Part shown: positions 1 to 9,899 of the stretch, in pieces | Layout: every line of letters starts with the position of its first letter | Position numbering within the stretch: position 1 is the stretch's first letter | Origin: Nipponacmea schrenckii | Taxonomy: Eukaryota > Mollusca > Gastropoda > Lottiidae | Assembly: GCA_030562195.1 (NCBI GenBank) | Contig: CM060199.1 | Location: forward strand, 23,766,338 to 23,830,337 | Direction of reading: 5' to 3' | Length of the DNA stretch: 64,000 bases | Program-made: the position numbers and the translations under genes | Notes under the pieces: generated by a model | The model's database searches: none | Told to the model about the DNA's origin: nothing | What the model saw: the letters and a program-made list of their open reading frames with translations, nothing else

Positions 1-59
1 TCGTCCCATTTCAATTTTACTCTTTTTCGAGTTAGATGAGTCAACGGATTTTCTATTGA

Positions 60-876
60 TGCGCAATTTGGAATGAATTTCCAATTATATCCAGAAAACT
101 ACGAACTTCTTTTAAATTGTAGGTGCAAGCCAACTTATAATTGCTTCAACCTTCCCGGGGTCACATTCAATTCCTGTGGAGGACACCCTATTTCCCAAAA
201 AGTGACCTTTTGGAAAAGAGAACATTTACTTGGCTTCAATTTCAAGTCAGCATCCCGGAGTCGAAGAAAACAAGTTCCAAATTTTCCAGTGCCGTATCGA
301 ACGATGGACCGAACATGACAATGACATCAATGTATACGAGACATACGATTCCAGTGAAGACCTTTTAATATCAGCTCCATCAGTCTTTGAAAGGTAGCGG
401 GGGCATTGGTCAATCCAAAAGGCATCACATTAAATTCGTATAACCCACAATTTGTTGCAAATGCAGTTTTTGATTTGGCATCATCGTCCAGTTGTACCTG
501 CCAATAACCGCTGGCTAAATCCAACGTGCTGAAAAATTTGTACCTTTCACCCAGACTTTCTAAAGTGTGTCCTATTCGAGGTAACGGGTAAGAATCCGTA
601 CGGGTGACATCGTTTAATTTCCGGAAATCTACACAGAATCTATGGGTTCCATCCTTTTTTTACAAGGCATATTGGACTTGACCAAGGCCCGTTACTTTCC
701 CTAATGATATTATTGTTTAACATTTTCTTTACCTCTGTTTCAATAATTACTCGAAGATTTGGGGATAGCCTACGTGGAGGTAACTTTATAGGACAAGCAT
801 CCCCTGTTTCAATTTTATGTTTGGTTACTGATGTTTTTCCTAATTTGCCATCAGGTTCCATGAAAATATCTTGCAA
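60..876 (-). pseudogene. Ty3/gypsy reverse transcriptase fragment
   Basis: Minus-strand remains of an LTR-retrotransposon polymerase. From high to low coordinates one reads the region just upstream of RT ([14 protein letters not shown]), then [13 protein letters not shown] and [13 protein letters not shown], both classic Ty3/gypsy RT blocks, then the catalytic loop near 325. That loop reads YIDV instead of the usual YIDD, so one catalytic aspartate is lost. The reading frame shifts at least once, near 640, and the RT connection segment decays towards position 60, where the element runs off the window edge. No protease, RNase H, integrase or LTR is visible, so this is a dead fragment. The family assignment is secure; the clade is not. 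Confidence 0.85.
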
Positions 877-1626
877 GTTAATGAGAAGATGTTGTAATTT
901 TTTAATTTCTGTTGTTGCTGTTGTTCTAAGAGATGCTCCCCATATACTCGAAATGATGCTGCTGCATGTATGTATGAAACACTGTAAATTTTGTACCAGA
1001 CTTTATTTTTTGTACTTTGATATGACTATTTTTGAAGGCTTCTTTTCTTAGGTGGCTGACTAAACAATTCTTTTATTTTCAGGTTAAATAGGCCTAGCTG
1101 ATTTAATTGTTAGTGATACTGATAGTATAGATCCATTTTTGATGTACATCATATTGGCATGGGATTAACCTTAGACTTTAGGCTAGTTTAGGTGATTATT
1201 TTTATAATTTTATTATTTTATTTAACTTTAGTAAATGTGTAAGTTAAGTCCTGATATTAACCTTTTTAAAAGTACTTGACTGTTCTAGTTTGTGATATCA
1301 TGAAAGCGTTTGTATCTTTCGCTGTTGCTTTATTGGTTGATGATAATTTTCTTCTATAGGAACACACCAAATCAAGTGATGTTGATGTTAGTAAGTTACC
1401 TGTTAACCCATTTTTAATTTGTTTTGGTAGTAATTTTCCTTATATCTGAGATTTAATGATCAGCATCTCATCTCCTTTTCAGCTATGATAAGTGGTAAAT
1501 ACTGTACCCTGAATTCTTAAAGTATTTCTAAATAAATATTTAGCTTGTGGGTGCTGTAACAGCAATAATTTCCAGCACATATTCAGTAATGTGGCATTTC
1601 TGCCAAATATCAACTCAATTTCTATC

Positions 1627-1707
1627 TTCAATATCATATAGGTGCATACCTTCTAAAGATGGAATTTTCAATATCATGTAGGTGCATACCTTCTAAAGAT
1701 GGAATTT
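1627..1707. repeat. 40-bp tandem duplication
   Basis: Two adjacent copies of a unit containing GGTGCATACCTTCTAAAGAT, period 40 bp, differing at about one base. It lies in the putative intron just upstream of the exon at 1743 and looks like a local replication-slippage duplication. Confidence 0.85.
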
Positions 1708-1742
1708 TTATGTGTAAATTGTTATAATTTGTTCCTTTTCAG

Positions 1743-2401
1743 GAGAAAGTTTATTGTTGACGAAAAGATCGTCACTGGTTGTTGATGGAGTCATTGTATT
1801 AGATAATATTTTCTCTATTCTTCAAGCAGTCGCAATTCTTTTTGCCTCTTACTTCTGTTTTAATATAAAGTATCCAGAAAACACTACAACAACACTGGAA
1901 TTCATTCAGAGGTATGTTGCACAAAAATTAATAAACTCTTAAACAATTTTCTTATTTGTACGAAATGTGGCATGAAAGAAATAAAGGGGCCAGTCTAATA
2001 TTACTTAACACCAAAAATAGCCAAAAATGGACTGTGTTGACATTACTTTTTAGAATGTAAAATTAAATTATTCTGCTCTTGCCTTGTTTTGTCTTTTCTG
2101 GGACTTTTTGGATGTAACTTTTAACTGTACCCCCCCCCCCCTTTGTAACACCCTGAAGCAAATTACTACACCCCTACCACCCCCTCAGGCATATATTTGA
2201 ATGACCGCAAAATAAAGGTCATGTGTGATCGATTAATTTTTTACTTTCTCAATTCTATTATTTCTATAGGTGTTCGTTGGAATAAATCCAGATTCTGGTT
2301 CTAAGGCAACAAAAAGCAAGAAGAAAAAACCCCAATATGAACCAGATATTGTTGTCGCTTGTTGTGCAGAATTAGCAGATTTCGAATGGATGAATTCTTA
2401 A
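1743..2401 (+). CDS. Terminal exons of an uncharacterised host gene (possibly SAMD3-like family)
   Basis: Two exon-like blocks. The first (1743-1911) follows a TTCCTTTTCAG acceptor and ends at an AG|GTATGT donor. It encodes a hydrophobic stretch (about AVAILFASYFCFNI) followed by YPEN and TLEFIQR. The second (2270-2401) follows TTTCTATAG and encodes GINPDSGSKATKSKKKKP and a short tail ending in FEWMNS and TAA. The order YP..., TxEFIQR, then GI/GL + D resembles the C-terminus of the uncharacterised SAMD3-like proteins of fish and invertebrates, recalled from memory only. The phases do not fit: the first exon ends with two bases of a codon, while the second continues in phase 0. A one-base deletion, real or an assembly error, would explain this. 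Upstream exons were not identified with confidence. Confidence 0.35.
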
Positions 2402-2589
2402 AGGGACTCCTGCTCGGTTCTAGGTCATTTCTAGTCTAAAAGCCGCAGAAATATTATCCTATCTTATAATTCAATGTAAAACAGTATGTGGACAAGCCTC
2501 CGATGGCTTCATTTTCTATATTCTTGTAAGTTTTGTTCTTTTGATGGAATATAGTAACTGAATTGCAATTTTTATAACAAAATTGTATG

Positions 2590-3060
2590 GATGTAACAAT
2601 TACTTAAATAACAAATAAGGCGACATTTCGACAAGTCTTCAGGCCAAGTATTAAGTATTGTTAAGTAGTTAAGTTTCAAAATTTGCAAGGCTATCTTTGT
2701 TATAATCTTGTTAGATAACATATTCTTGTTAAATGGAATATGAAACTTTACATATTAAGGTTAAAACATTTAGAATTTTAACAATTACGCATTGAAATTT
2801 GAAAGTACATGTAACAGAAAGCATATATTTTCGTTAATTAGCTTCATGTTAAAATCTTGTTAGATATCATATTCTTGTTAAATGGAATAGATACATATTA
2901 AGTTTCAAACATTTAGAATTTAATTATTGTTATAATCTTGTTAGAATTTTAATTCATGTTATAATCTTGTTATAAGGAATAAATATTGTTAAGTTACAAA
3001 CAATTACTATTTTAATTATTTTAACAATTACGTATTGAAACACAAAAATCTTTGCAAACT
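2590..3060. repeat. AT-rich degenerate repeat block
   Basis: Repeated phrases such as ATAATCTTGTTAGAT, CATATTCTTGTTAAATGGAATA and TTTAACAATTACG recur three or more times with drift. No coding frame was seen. It looks like a decayed tandem repeat or a non-autonomous element. Confidence 0.4.
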
Positions 3061-3093
3061 GGTCGTAATTGAATTATGAATAATTGACAACGA

Positions 3094-3300
3094 TTGAAAA
3101 CTGGCAGCAGGATTGCAACCTTTTACTGTAGTAATTACTGTTACATCGTAATTGTTAAGGTCATATCATTTTACAGCTATACCGCAATTTTTAAGGGCCA
3201 AATATATTACGATAACACCGTAAAATTTACAGTGGATGGTTGGCAGCCCAGCTGCCGAGATTTTACCGTAATTTCACGGCCAATTATTTATTTGAATGTG
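3094..3300. repeat. Possible short non-autonomous element with ACCGTAA motifs
   Basis: Carries repeated TTTACAGT, ACCGTAAAATTTACAGT and TTTTACCGTAATTTCACGG phrases around a small GGCAGCCCAGCTGCC hairpin. It separates the displaced pogo C-terminus from whatever followed it. Termini and target duplication were not resolved. Confidence 0.3.
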
Positions 3301-3511
3301 GTTGGGTTAGTGGATACAAAAGTAAAAGTAGCAGGTTCGGTTGGCGTAGTTGAAGGATCCGATTCGGTTGCCACTAAAGTTGTTCCAGTGGATTCGGTCC
3401 TGATAACATCAGATCCAGCAGACTTGGTTGGGAGAGACAATTCATTGCTCATAAGTGGAGGTCCAGTAGGCGTGGTCTTAGAATTTGCATCCTTTTGTGC
3501 TGATGCTAATG
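3301..3511 (-). pseudogene. Displaced C-terminal piece of the pogo-like transposase
   Basis: Read on the minus strand, an open frame contains LTLASAQKDANSKTTPTGPP and a Thr/Ser/Pro-rich tail (TPTEPATFTFVSTNPTTF). It continues, in frame, the transposase tail that breaks off at 8259, where VNGSASD is the last pogo-derived segment. The Ngaro-type element at 3512-8258 lies exactly between the two parts. Low-complexity Thr/Ser-rich tails are usual at the C-termini of pogo/Tigger transposases. The link is inferred from frame continuity across the insertion; no homology search was possible. Confidence 0.6.
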
Positions 3512-3772
3512 TTAATATTTTAGCTTTAAAATAAATAATTATCAGTCCTCATATGTAACACTCTCATAATTATTATTACTTTTCACTATTATTTGAATCA
3601 GTCTTAGTCTGTTTAACTACTATTCACTTTAATTTGTTTAGATTGTAGATTAATTACAATTCATTATAATTTAACTCATGTTCAGTTCTTTCTCTTTACT
3701 TATTAATAGTTGTCTTCTATCATGCATTGGGTCATTAGTTAAGTACAATTTGTACAGTCAAGTCTTATTTTG
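3512..3772 (+). repeat. Split direct repeat A1
   Basis: Left terminal repeat of the Ngaro-type element. It begins TTAATATTTTAGC and ends GTCAAGTCTTATTTTG. It matches A2 (7755-8030) almost base for base, except for a 15-bp segment (AACAACCTAGTCATC) present only in A2 and rare substitutions. Confidence 0.9.
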
Positions 3773-3796
3773 GTGATACTGCGAGAAATTTGAAAA

Positions 3797-4864
3797 ATGG
3801 CTGAAGCTGCGAAGGCCAGAAATAAGAATAAAGTGAATTGTAAGGATACAAATGAAAATGGTAAATCCGATGTAGTTATTGCAGAAAATATTAGTTTACC
3901 TGACAGCGAAGGTGAATCAGAATTGGATGAGTTAACTGATGATGAAATTTTAGAAGAGCTCGATCGAAACCACAGAGAATTGAAGGAACTTGAAGAAATT
4001 GTCAAACGGGAGGAATTGAGACAAAGGTTGTTTGAAAGCAGACAGAAACTTAACGATATGAGATCATTGGCAGCAACAAAAGGTAGGCCAAAAGTTGTCA
4101 ATATAAGTTCTGGTCCGAAACTCCAAGACTTGCGAAAGTCTGTAAATTTGGAGTCCGAAGTCACCCGTCGCATGGCCACCTTGGGATTGTTGGACTCGGA
4201 CAGCGAAGATATGGAATCAATCCCTCAAAAAGAAGAGATTGAAATTGCTCACAGTAGAACATCTACAAAATCCGGAATCCAAGCCAGATCTTCAGACAAG
4301 GTCCTACTGCCCCAAAGATGGCCACACTCCGCTCTACAGTTCCAACATGCTAGCAAGAGCTTTACAGACCTTCCTTTTCATTTGTTTGTTGCCGGAGAGC
4401 TGGAAATCATCGGTGACTCGAGGACCTTTACAGATGAACGGGAGGGTCGTTTAGCACTTCTGAAAAAGTTGGTGTATTTCAGCGAAATATATGATTGGAA
4501 AGGGTTGATGGAATACTACGCCGCCTTTATACGGAAGGTAGAAATGGGATTATCAACCTGGAAAGATGACAATCGCGAGCTAGACACAATCCTCGTTCCT
4601 TTTATACGGAAACCTCATTTTGAAAAGAAACCTCCTGTTAAATACGAAGAAAAGCAATTTTCCGACCAGAAGGATGAAACCTTATGGTTTTGTACCCTAT
4701 ATCAGCGAAACAGGTGCAACCAGAGAAACTCACATTTGCTTACAATAAGGGGTCAACAGCGCAAGGTGCAACATATTTGTGCAGCGTGCTGGAAACTTGA
4801 TGGTACCAAGAGGGAGCATCCGGATTGTTCCTCGTCATGTCCTAATAAACTGTCAGAATCGTGA
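3797..4864 (+). CDS. Gag-like protein of the Ngaro-type element
   Basis: 355 residues from ATG 3797, just downstream of A1. The N-terminal 120 residues are acidic and lysine-rich, with a predicted coiled coil (EELDRNHRELKELEEIVKRE). The middle contains PFHLFVAGELEII and an aromatic-rich stretch typical of the nucleocapsid of DIRS/Ngaro elements. The C-terminus has a Cys/His cluster (CTLYQRNRC, then H, then HICAACWKLDG, then HPDCSSSC), a zinc knuckle pattern used by these gag proteins for nucleic-acid binding. It ends with TGA at 4862. The pol frame continues in the same phase right after this TGA, so stop readthrough is possible, but so is simple decay. This is the most intact ORF of the element. 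Confidence 0.75.
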   Translation: MAEAAKARNKNKVNCKDTNENGKSDVVIAENISLPDSEGESELDELTDDEILEELDRNHRELKELEEIVKREELRQRLFESRQKLNDMRSLAATKGRPKVVNISSGPKLQDLRKSVNLESEVTRRMATLGLLDSDSEDMESIPQKEEIEIAHSRTSTKSGIQARSSDKVLLPQRWPHSALQFQHASKSFTDLPFHLFVAGELEIIGDSRTFTDEREGRLALLKKLVYFSEIYDWKGLMEYYAAFIRKVEMGLSTWKDDNRELDTILVPFIRKPHFEKKPPVKYEEKQFSDQKDETLWFCTLYQRNRCNQRNSHLLTIRGQQRKVQHICAACWKLDGTKREHPDCSSSCPNKLSES

Positions 4865-4867
4865 CAG

Positions 4868-6580
4868 TTGGAGCAACAGATGTTATACCTTCGCGTACCT
4901 TCCCTTTCTAACGATACATCCACACACAAGCTGATCGAGGTCCATAATATCATTTGTCAATCTAAACACCACAACTTTGCTGATTGCAGAATTCCTGTCA
5001 AATCGAATTTAAAGATAGAATTTTTTAGAGAAAAACTTCAAAATTACCATGATCATTTTATCTTAAAGTTGATAGAATTTGGCTTTCCCATCGGTTTCGT
5101 TGGTGAGATTTTTTACTCAACACCCCCGAAAAACCACAAAGGTGCTAGGGATTATCCATTGGCTATAGAATCGTATTTGTCTAAGGAATTGGAATATGGT
5201 GCCATACTAGGACCCTTTAAAACCCTTCAACGTGGAATGCTTTATTTCCCCCTTAAATACTGTACCGAAGAATCAAGAATCATTCTTGATCTAAGTTTCC
5301 CTAATGGATCCTCTATCAACGATGGTATTTCAAAAGACCTCTATCTCAGTGAGTCAGTAAACTTGACTTTTCCGAACGTTGACGATCTTGTAAGTGTGGT
5401 AAAAGATAAAGGAAGGGGCTGTTTACTTTACTAACGTGACCTTAGAAGGGCATATCGTCAAATCCCCATCGATCCTGGTGATATTCATTTAGTTGGTTTT
5501 TCTTGGAATAAAAAACTGTACTTTGATCGTGTCTTAAGCATGGGCTTGCGCTCCGCAGCTCATATTTGCCAGAGGCTGACAAATTCCGTGGCGTATATTT
5601 TCGGACTATATGGATTTCTAGCGTTAAACTATTTAGATGACTTCGCTGGTGGAGAAAAGCAAGATTGCGCCTTAGATTCCTTCAATTTATTGGGAGATAT
5701 TTTGCAAGGATGTGGACTTGAAGAGTCGGTTGAAAAAGCAGTTCCTCCCTCAACAATTATAACTTTTCTTGGTGTTCGCTTTGATACCTGCAGTCTTTCC
5801 CTTACAATAACCCCTGAAAGATTAAGTGAAATATCTGAACTTGTGTCGGATTGGCTCTTACTTGCTCAAGTAACAGTGAAAGAAATACAAAGCCTTCTCG
5901 GGAAATTACAGTTTGTCTCTGCGTGTGTTCGTCCAGGAAGGTTGTTCATAAGTCGCATTCTTAACTGGTTACGATCGGTTTACCATGAAACCAAAGCAGT
6001 CCGTATTCCTCAGGAAGTGCGAATAGACCTCAAGTGGTGGGATAACTTTCTTCCCTTATACAATGGTATCTCGATGATGATGATGGAAGAGACGTCTTTT
6101 CCCGACAGTGTGTTGTCGTGTGATGCCTGTTTAACCGGATGCGGTGGTTGGTTTCCCGACAAGAGACAATACTTTCATTTTGATTTGCCCCCATCTACCA
6201 TTCAAAAATACACCCACATTAACGAACTGGAATTATTAACAATTGTGCTCTCCTTAAAACTATGGGGAAGTCAATTAAGGGGCAAACGTGTTATAATATT
6301 ATGTGACAATATGACGTCTGTAACTGTGTTAAACACTGGTCGTTCTAAAAATATCAATTTACAGTCATGCTTAAGAGAAATTTGTTTTGTATGTGCAGTT
6401 AATGAGTTCGAGGTTCGCGGACAGCACATTGCCGGTGTGGAAAATCGCATTTCCGATTATTTATCTAGATGGTCTTTAGACGCCACATTTCAGTATAAAT
6501 TTTTTGAAGAGACTAACGGTCTCTGCCCTGGTGATATTTTTCTCCCTTTTGAGTTTTTACATGAATTCCATGATTGGTAA
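4868..6580 (+). pseudogene. Reverse transcriptase-RNase H of the Ngaro-type element (one internal stop)
   Basis: One reading frame, broken only by TAA at 5432-5434. The N-terminal part has the DIRS-type signature CRIPVKSNLKIEFFREKL and FGFPIGF. RT follows with ILDLSFPNGSSIND, then RRAYRQIPIDPGD right after the stop, then MGLRSAAHICQRLTN and the catalytic YLDDFAGG near 5630. RNase H follows with SCDACLTGCGGWF, HINELELLTIV, LCDNMTSVTVLNTGRS and AGVENRISDYLSR. The protein would copy element RNA into DNA and remove the template RNA. The frame is phased with the upstream gag. Apart from the single nonsense codon the domain set is complete. Confidence 0.85.
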
Positions 6581-6639
6581 AATTAATTTACTTTTCGTTT
6601 ACAGGCTCTATGTTCAGAGAACCAAATGAGATGCCAAAT

Positions 6640-7543
6640 TATCTTCAAAATCTGCATTTGCCAAAGGTACTTATAAGAATCTTCATTGCCAGTGGAAGTC
6701 TTTCTTCTTGTTTTGTGTATTCTTTGATTTAAAACCACTTCCAACCTCATTGGAAACAATTATTCTTTATGCACAGTTTTTAAGTCGCAGTTTTAAATCT
6801 ATTTCGGCTATAAAAAATTATTTGTATTCAGTCAAATTAATGCATAAATTATTAGAATTTGAGTATGATCACTCCGAATCCTTGGAACTTTAACTAATGT
6901 TAAGAGGTTTAGCAAGATTGAACCCCCATTGCCCAAAAAGAGCAGCTCCTATAACTCCTGAAATTTTAGTTAAGTTTCATAATTTCTTTGAAAATTCTTG
7001 TGCAAATGATGCAGCGTATTGGTGTCTCTTTCTATTTGCATTCTTTCTCATGAGCAGAAAGTCCAATTTAGTTCCAGATAAGAACTTTGATATTGAAAAG
7101 CAACTCTGTATCGGGGATATATCTCAGATCGATTGTGGTTTATTAGTTAGGATAAGGTGGTCAAAAAACCATACAATTTGGAGAAAGAATCTTGTCTATA
7201 CCCATTTTGAAAATCCCTGGATCCGTTTTATGTCCAGTTATTACCCATATCAAATGACCCCCTTTTTAGGTTGAAAAGTGGTGATAAACTCATGCCATTG
7301 ACTTACAGACATTTCAACAAAAAGTTAAGACAATTGGTAGCCTTAATTGGATTAGATCCGCAAGAATTTTCCACACACAGCCTCCGCCGTGGGGATGCTA
7401 CATGGGCCTTCCAATGTAAAGTGCCAGCTGAGCTCATTCAATTACATGGGAATTGGAAATCTGACGCTTATCAGAATTATTTAGAATTCAATTTGGAAAC
7501 AAAGATTTCTGTTGCTAAACAAATGATCAATTCCCTTTGTTAG
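6640..7543 (+). pseudogene. Tyrosine recombinase of the Ngaro-type element (stop and frameshift)
   Basis: The core-binding part contains TYKNLHCQWKSFF, LYAQFLSRSFKSISAIKNYL and the first catalytic arginine in FLMSRKSNLVP. The catalytic C-terminal part contains STHSLRRGDATW (His and Arg), HGNWKSDAYQNYL (His and the nucleophile Tyr) and ends with ISVAKQMINSLC. This matches the R-H-R-H-Y plan of tyrosine recombinases that insert DIRS-order elements through circular intermediates. Two breaks are visible: TAA at 6891-6893 within one frame, and a frame change near 7265 beside an ACCCCCTTTTTA homopolymer run. It lies just upstream of B1, as expected for this class. Confidence 0.85.
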
Positions 7544-7576
7544 AGTTCAAATTCTCTCCTGGCGGCCTCTGGCTTG

Positions 7577-7755
7577 GCGGATTATTAGGTGCAATAAATT
7601 TCCATGGTTTATTTATTCATTTATTTATTATTTGAGTTTGCTGAATTTTATATTGTACATATTATTGTTTGCTGTAATGTATTTTCAGCCACAAAAAAAT
7701 TAAAGTTTATAACTTTATTTTTCCTTTTAAATTTGTTACTGGGGACGAATAATTT
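7577..7755 (+). repeat. Split direct repeat B1
   Basis: 179 bp beginning GCGGATTATTAGG and ending GGGGACGAATAATTT. It is nearly identical to B2 (8080-8258), which has the same length. It starts 33 bp after the recombinase stop and abuts A2. Confidence 0.9.
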
Positions 7756-8030
7756 TAATATTTTAGCTTTAAAATAAATAATTATCAGTCCTCATATGTA
7801 ACACTCTCATAATTATTATTACTTTTCACTATTATTTGAATCAGTCTTAGTCTGTTTAACTACTATTCACTTTATTTTGTTTAGATTGTAGATTAATTAC
7901 AATTCATTATAATTTAACTCATGTTCAGTTCTTTCTCTTTAACAACCTAGTCATCACTTATTAATAGTTGTCTTCTATCATGCATTGGGTCATTAGTTAA
8001 GTACAATTTGTACAGTCAAGTCTTATTTTG
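7755..8030 (+). repeat. Split direct repeat A2
   Basis: 276-bp internal copy of the left terminal repeat, contiguous with B1. It has a 15-bp extra segment relative to A1. The B1/A2 boundary mirrors the expected circular junction between the right and left element ends. Confidence 0.9.
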
Positions 8031-8079
8031 CCCACTCCCCCTTTTCCCTTTTTGTCTGAATTTGCATGTTGATGCATAA

Positions 8080-8258
8080 GCGGATTATTAGGTGCAATAA
8101 ATTTCCATGGTTTATTTATTCATTTATTTATTATTTGAGTTTGCTGAATTTGATATTGTACATATTATTGTTTGCTGTAATGTATTTTCAGCCACAAAAA
8201 AATTAAAGTTTATAACTTTATTTTTCCTTTTAAATTTGTTACTGGGGACGAATAATTT
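8080..8258 (+). repeat. Split direct repeat B2 (right terminus)
   Basis: 179-bp right terminal repeat of the Ngaro-type element. It is separated from A2 by a 49-bp non-repeated spacer and followed directly by pogo-derived coding sequence (minus strand). Confidence 0.9.
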
Positions 8259-9367
8259 ATCTGAAGCTGATCCATTTACATGGGGTGATTGTGATAAGAC
8301 TGTGTTCAATCCAGGTGAACTCATCGTAGATGGAAGCTCCTCTTCAGTCATTTCTGCACCAATAAAGTCTTTCTCACAAAAGACGCTTGCGTCATAAGGC
8401 CACAGTCCACACGATTTAAAACCATTTACAGCTTTTTTAGGAGTTGCTGACCGAAGAAAAGCTTTGTCCGATATTTCAGCGATTTCATATATCGTGATCC
8501 GCTTTCAAGGATTTGCAACCATCCAGCTATCGGTGCAGGCATTGAAGGCACTTTTCAAAGATTTAAAGTAGGACCTATCCAGTGGCTGCATCTTATATGT
8601 GCTATGTGGTGGAAACGTTAGCATTTCTATGTCATGTTCTCTGCAGAACTCAACAGCAGCCAATGTTTTGTGACTATGGTGTCCATCCAGGAGGATTAGA
8701 TGCTTAGATGTTCAAGCCATTTTAAAAAGAACTCTGAGTCGCTCCAGCCAGATTGATTGGCAAATCCAACAGATTGGGTTGGTGCACCGTTCATAAGAGT
8801 GTCTTACATGCGCTTTCTTGGAAAAATATACATAGGGGGCAAATAACCGCAAGTTGAATTAAATGCACACATAAATGTGACAAGGTCACCCCTTTCTTCG
8901 CTTGTCACTTTTCCAACCTGCCTTGTCCCTGTCAGTGCCATTACACGGCTTTTGAACCGTGGTTAGTCCAGTTTCGTCCATATTCCAAATCTTGTTAGTG
9001 TTAAAATTGTAAGACTGCAGGGTTGATTTTAAAAGTTCAAAGAACTGATTTACTCTTCGTCTGTTAAACCCAATCACACGGGACATACTGGTACCTTGGG
9101 GTTGCCTCCGGCTAAGATTTTTTCGTTCTATAAACTTTAAAAGCCAATCATTACCAGCCATTCTACTTTCCTCGTTAAATGGATGAAGGAATCCCTGCTC
9201 GCTCGAATTAGTGGCAAGCCTTCACTTAAAGCTTTCAGAGCTACAGCCAATTTACCATCCCCGTACTGACCTCTGACTTTTTCTAACGTAATTTCTGACC
9301 ATCCTAAAAAGACACACAAAACCTTAATCATAATGCTTATTTCTATTTCGAAAGCACTTTTTCTCAA
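8259..9367 (-). pseudogene. pogo/Tigger-like DDE transposase pseudogene
   Basis: Minus strand, several frames. Near 9250 the N-terminal part has VRGQYGDGKLAVALKALSEG, like the psq/HTH DNA-binding region. The CENPB-type segment follows with AGNDWLLKFIERK, RRQPQGTSMSRVIGFNRRRV. The DDE domain starts with KIWNMDETGLTTVQKP around 8960, where the Asp of MDETG is the first catalytic residue of the pogo family. Downstream one can read CAFNSTCGYLPPMYIFPRKRM and LMNGAPTQSVGFANQSGW, then an acidic tail with DFIGAEMTEEELPSTMSS. Frameshifts and stops occur in the DDE half. The gene ends abruptly at 8259, where the Ngaro-type element begins; its tail resumes beyond 3511. It would catalyse cut-and-paste transposition at TA sites. 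Confidence 0.8.
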
Positions 9368-9424
9368 TTATCTACCGTTTTAAATAATAAAATCATAAAT
9401 GATCCTCACATTGACTGAATTCGA

Positions 9425-9875
9425 TAAATTTGGGGTAAAACGACCACAAAAGGGTGCATAAAGCCCACAGATGGGCGTATTACCCAAATGCCAATTGGGC
9501 GTTTTACCCCGAACCCTAGTTCGTTAGTTGAAATTAAATGTAAGGATGCAATTACGTTTTTCCCTTTCTTGACGTAACTGATGATTTTGACGAAACATTG
9601 CCCTTCCCGGAAAACAGCAACACTTATCTGAAACGTTTTTATCTCGTCTTGGACATTAGCTTAATTGTCACCAGAAATTAACAATTAAATGGGCTTAAAA
9701 TGATATGATAACATTTAAAACTTACGTTTCTGACGACCGGTGTAATCTTGACAGGCTTTGAGAAAAGGACTTAAAGGGAGGCTACTCAACACCACGTTAC
9801 CAGTCTAAACACGTGGGTGCTCTCTAAAATTAGCATGGGCGTTTGACCCCGACTGGGCTCTTTGCCCCATGTTAC
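9425..9875. promoter_or_regulatory. Cluster of GGGCGTTTTACCCC-like motifs upstream of the pogo-like transposase
   Basis: Five related palindrome-like motifs occur upstream of the transposase start: GGGGTAAAACGACC (9430), GGGCGTATTACCC (9474), GGGCGTTTTACCCC (9498), GGGCGTTTGACCCC (9839) and a TTGCCCCATGTTACCC variant (9864). Their position suggests subterminal transposase-binding sites or the terminal inverted repeat of the element. A matching left end was not found. Confidence 0.4.
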
Positions 9876-9899
9876 CCTACAAATATCGAGCAACTGAAT

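Larger units (their letters stand above)
3512..8258 (+). mobile_element. Ngaro-type (DIRS order) tyrosine-recombinase retrotransposon, near full length
   Basis: A 4.7-kb element with split direct repeats in the order A1 (3512-3772), ORFs, B1 (7577-7755), A2 (7755-8030), B2 (8080-8258). This A1-ORF-B1-A2-B2 plan is the hallmark of Ngaro/PAT elements, which replicate through a circular DNA and integrate with a tyrosine recombinase rather than a DDE integrase. B1 runs directly into A2, so it shows what the circular junction of B2 with A1 would look like. The coding order is gag-like, RT-RNase H, tyrosine recombinase. Broken features are a TGA between gag and pol in the same frame, a TAA in RT at 5432, a TAA at 6891 and a frameshift near 7265, so this copy is inactive. 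It is inserted in a pogo transposase gene. Confidence 0.85.

Noticed and set aside
3094..3534. 146-residue plus-strand ORF
   Set aside because: It is antisense to the displaced pogo C-terminus, spans three different repeats and starts at a TTG; its Val/Gly/Ser-rich sequence is a by-product.
6576..6612. GTAAAATTAATTTAC...TTTACAG as an intron between RT and recombinase
   Set aside because: Under 40 bp and not needed; these elements normally use separate or overlapping frames.
9425..9520. Arsenal of GGGCG boxes as an Sp1-type host promoter
   Set aside because: The motif is a longer palindrome-like unit repeated only next to the pogo gene, which fits transposase binding better than GC boxes.
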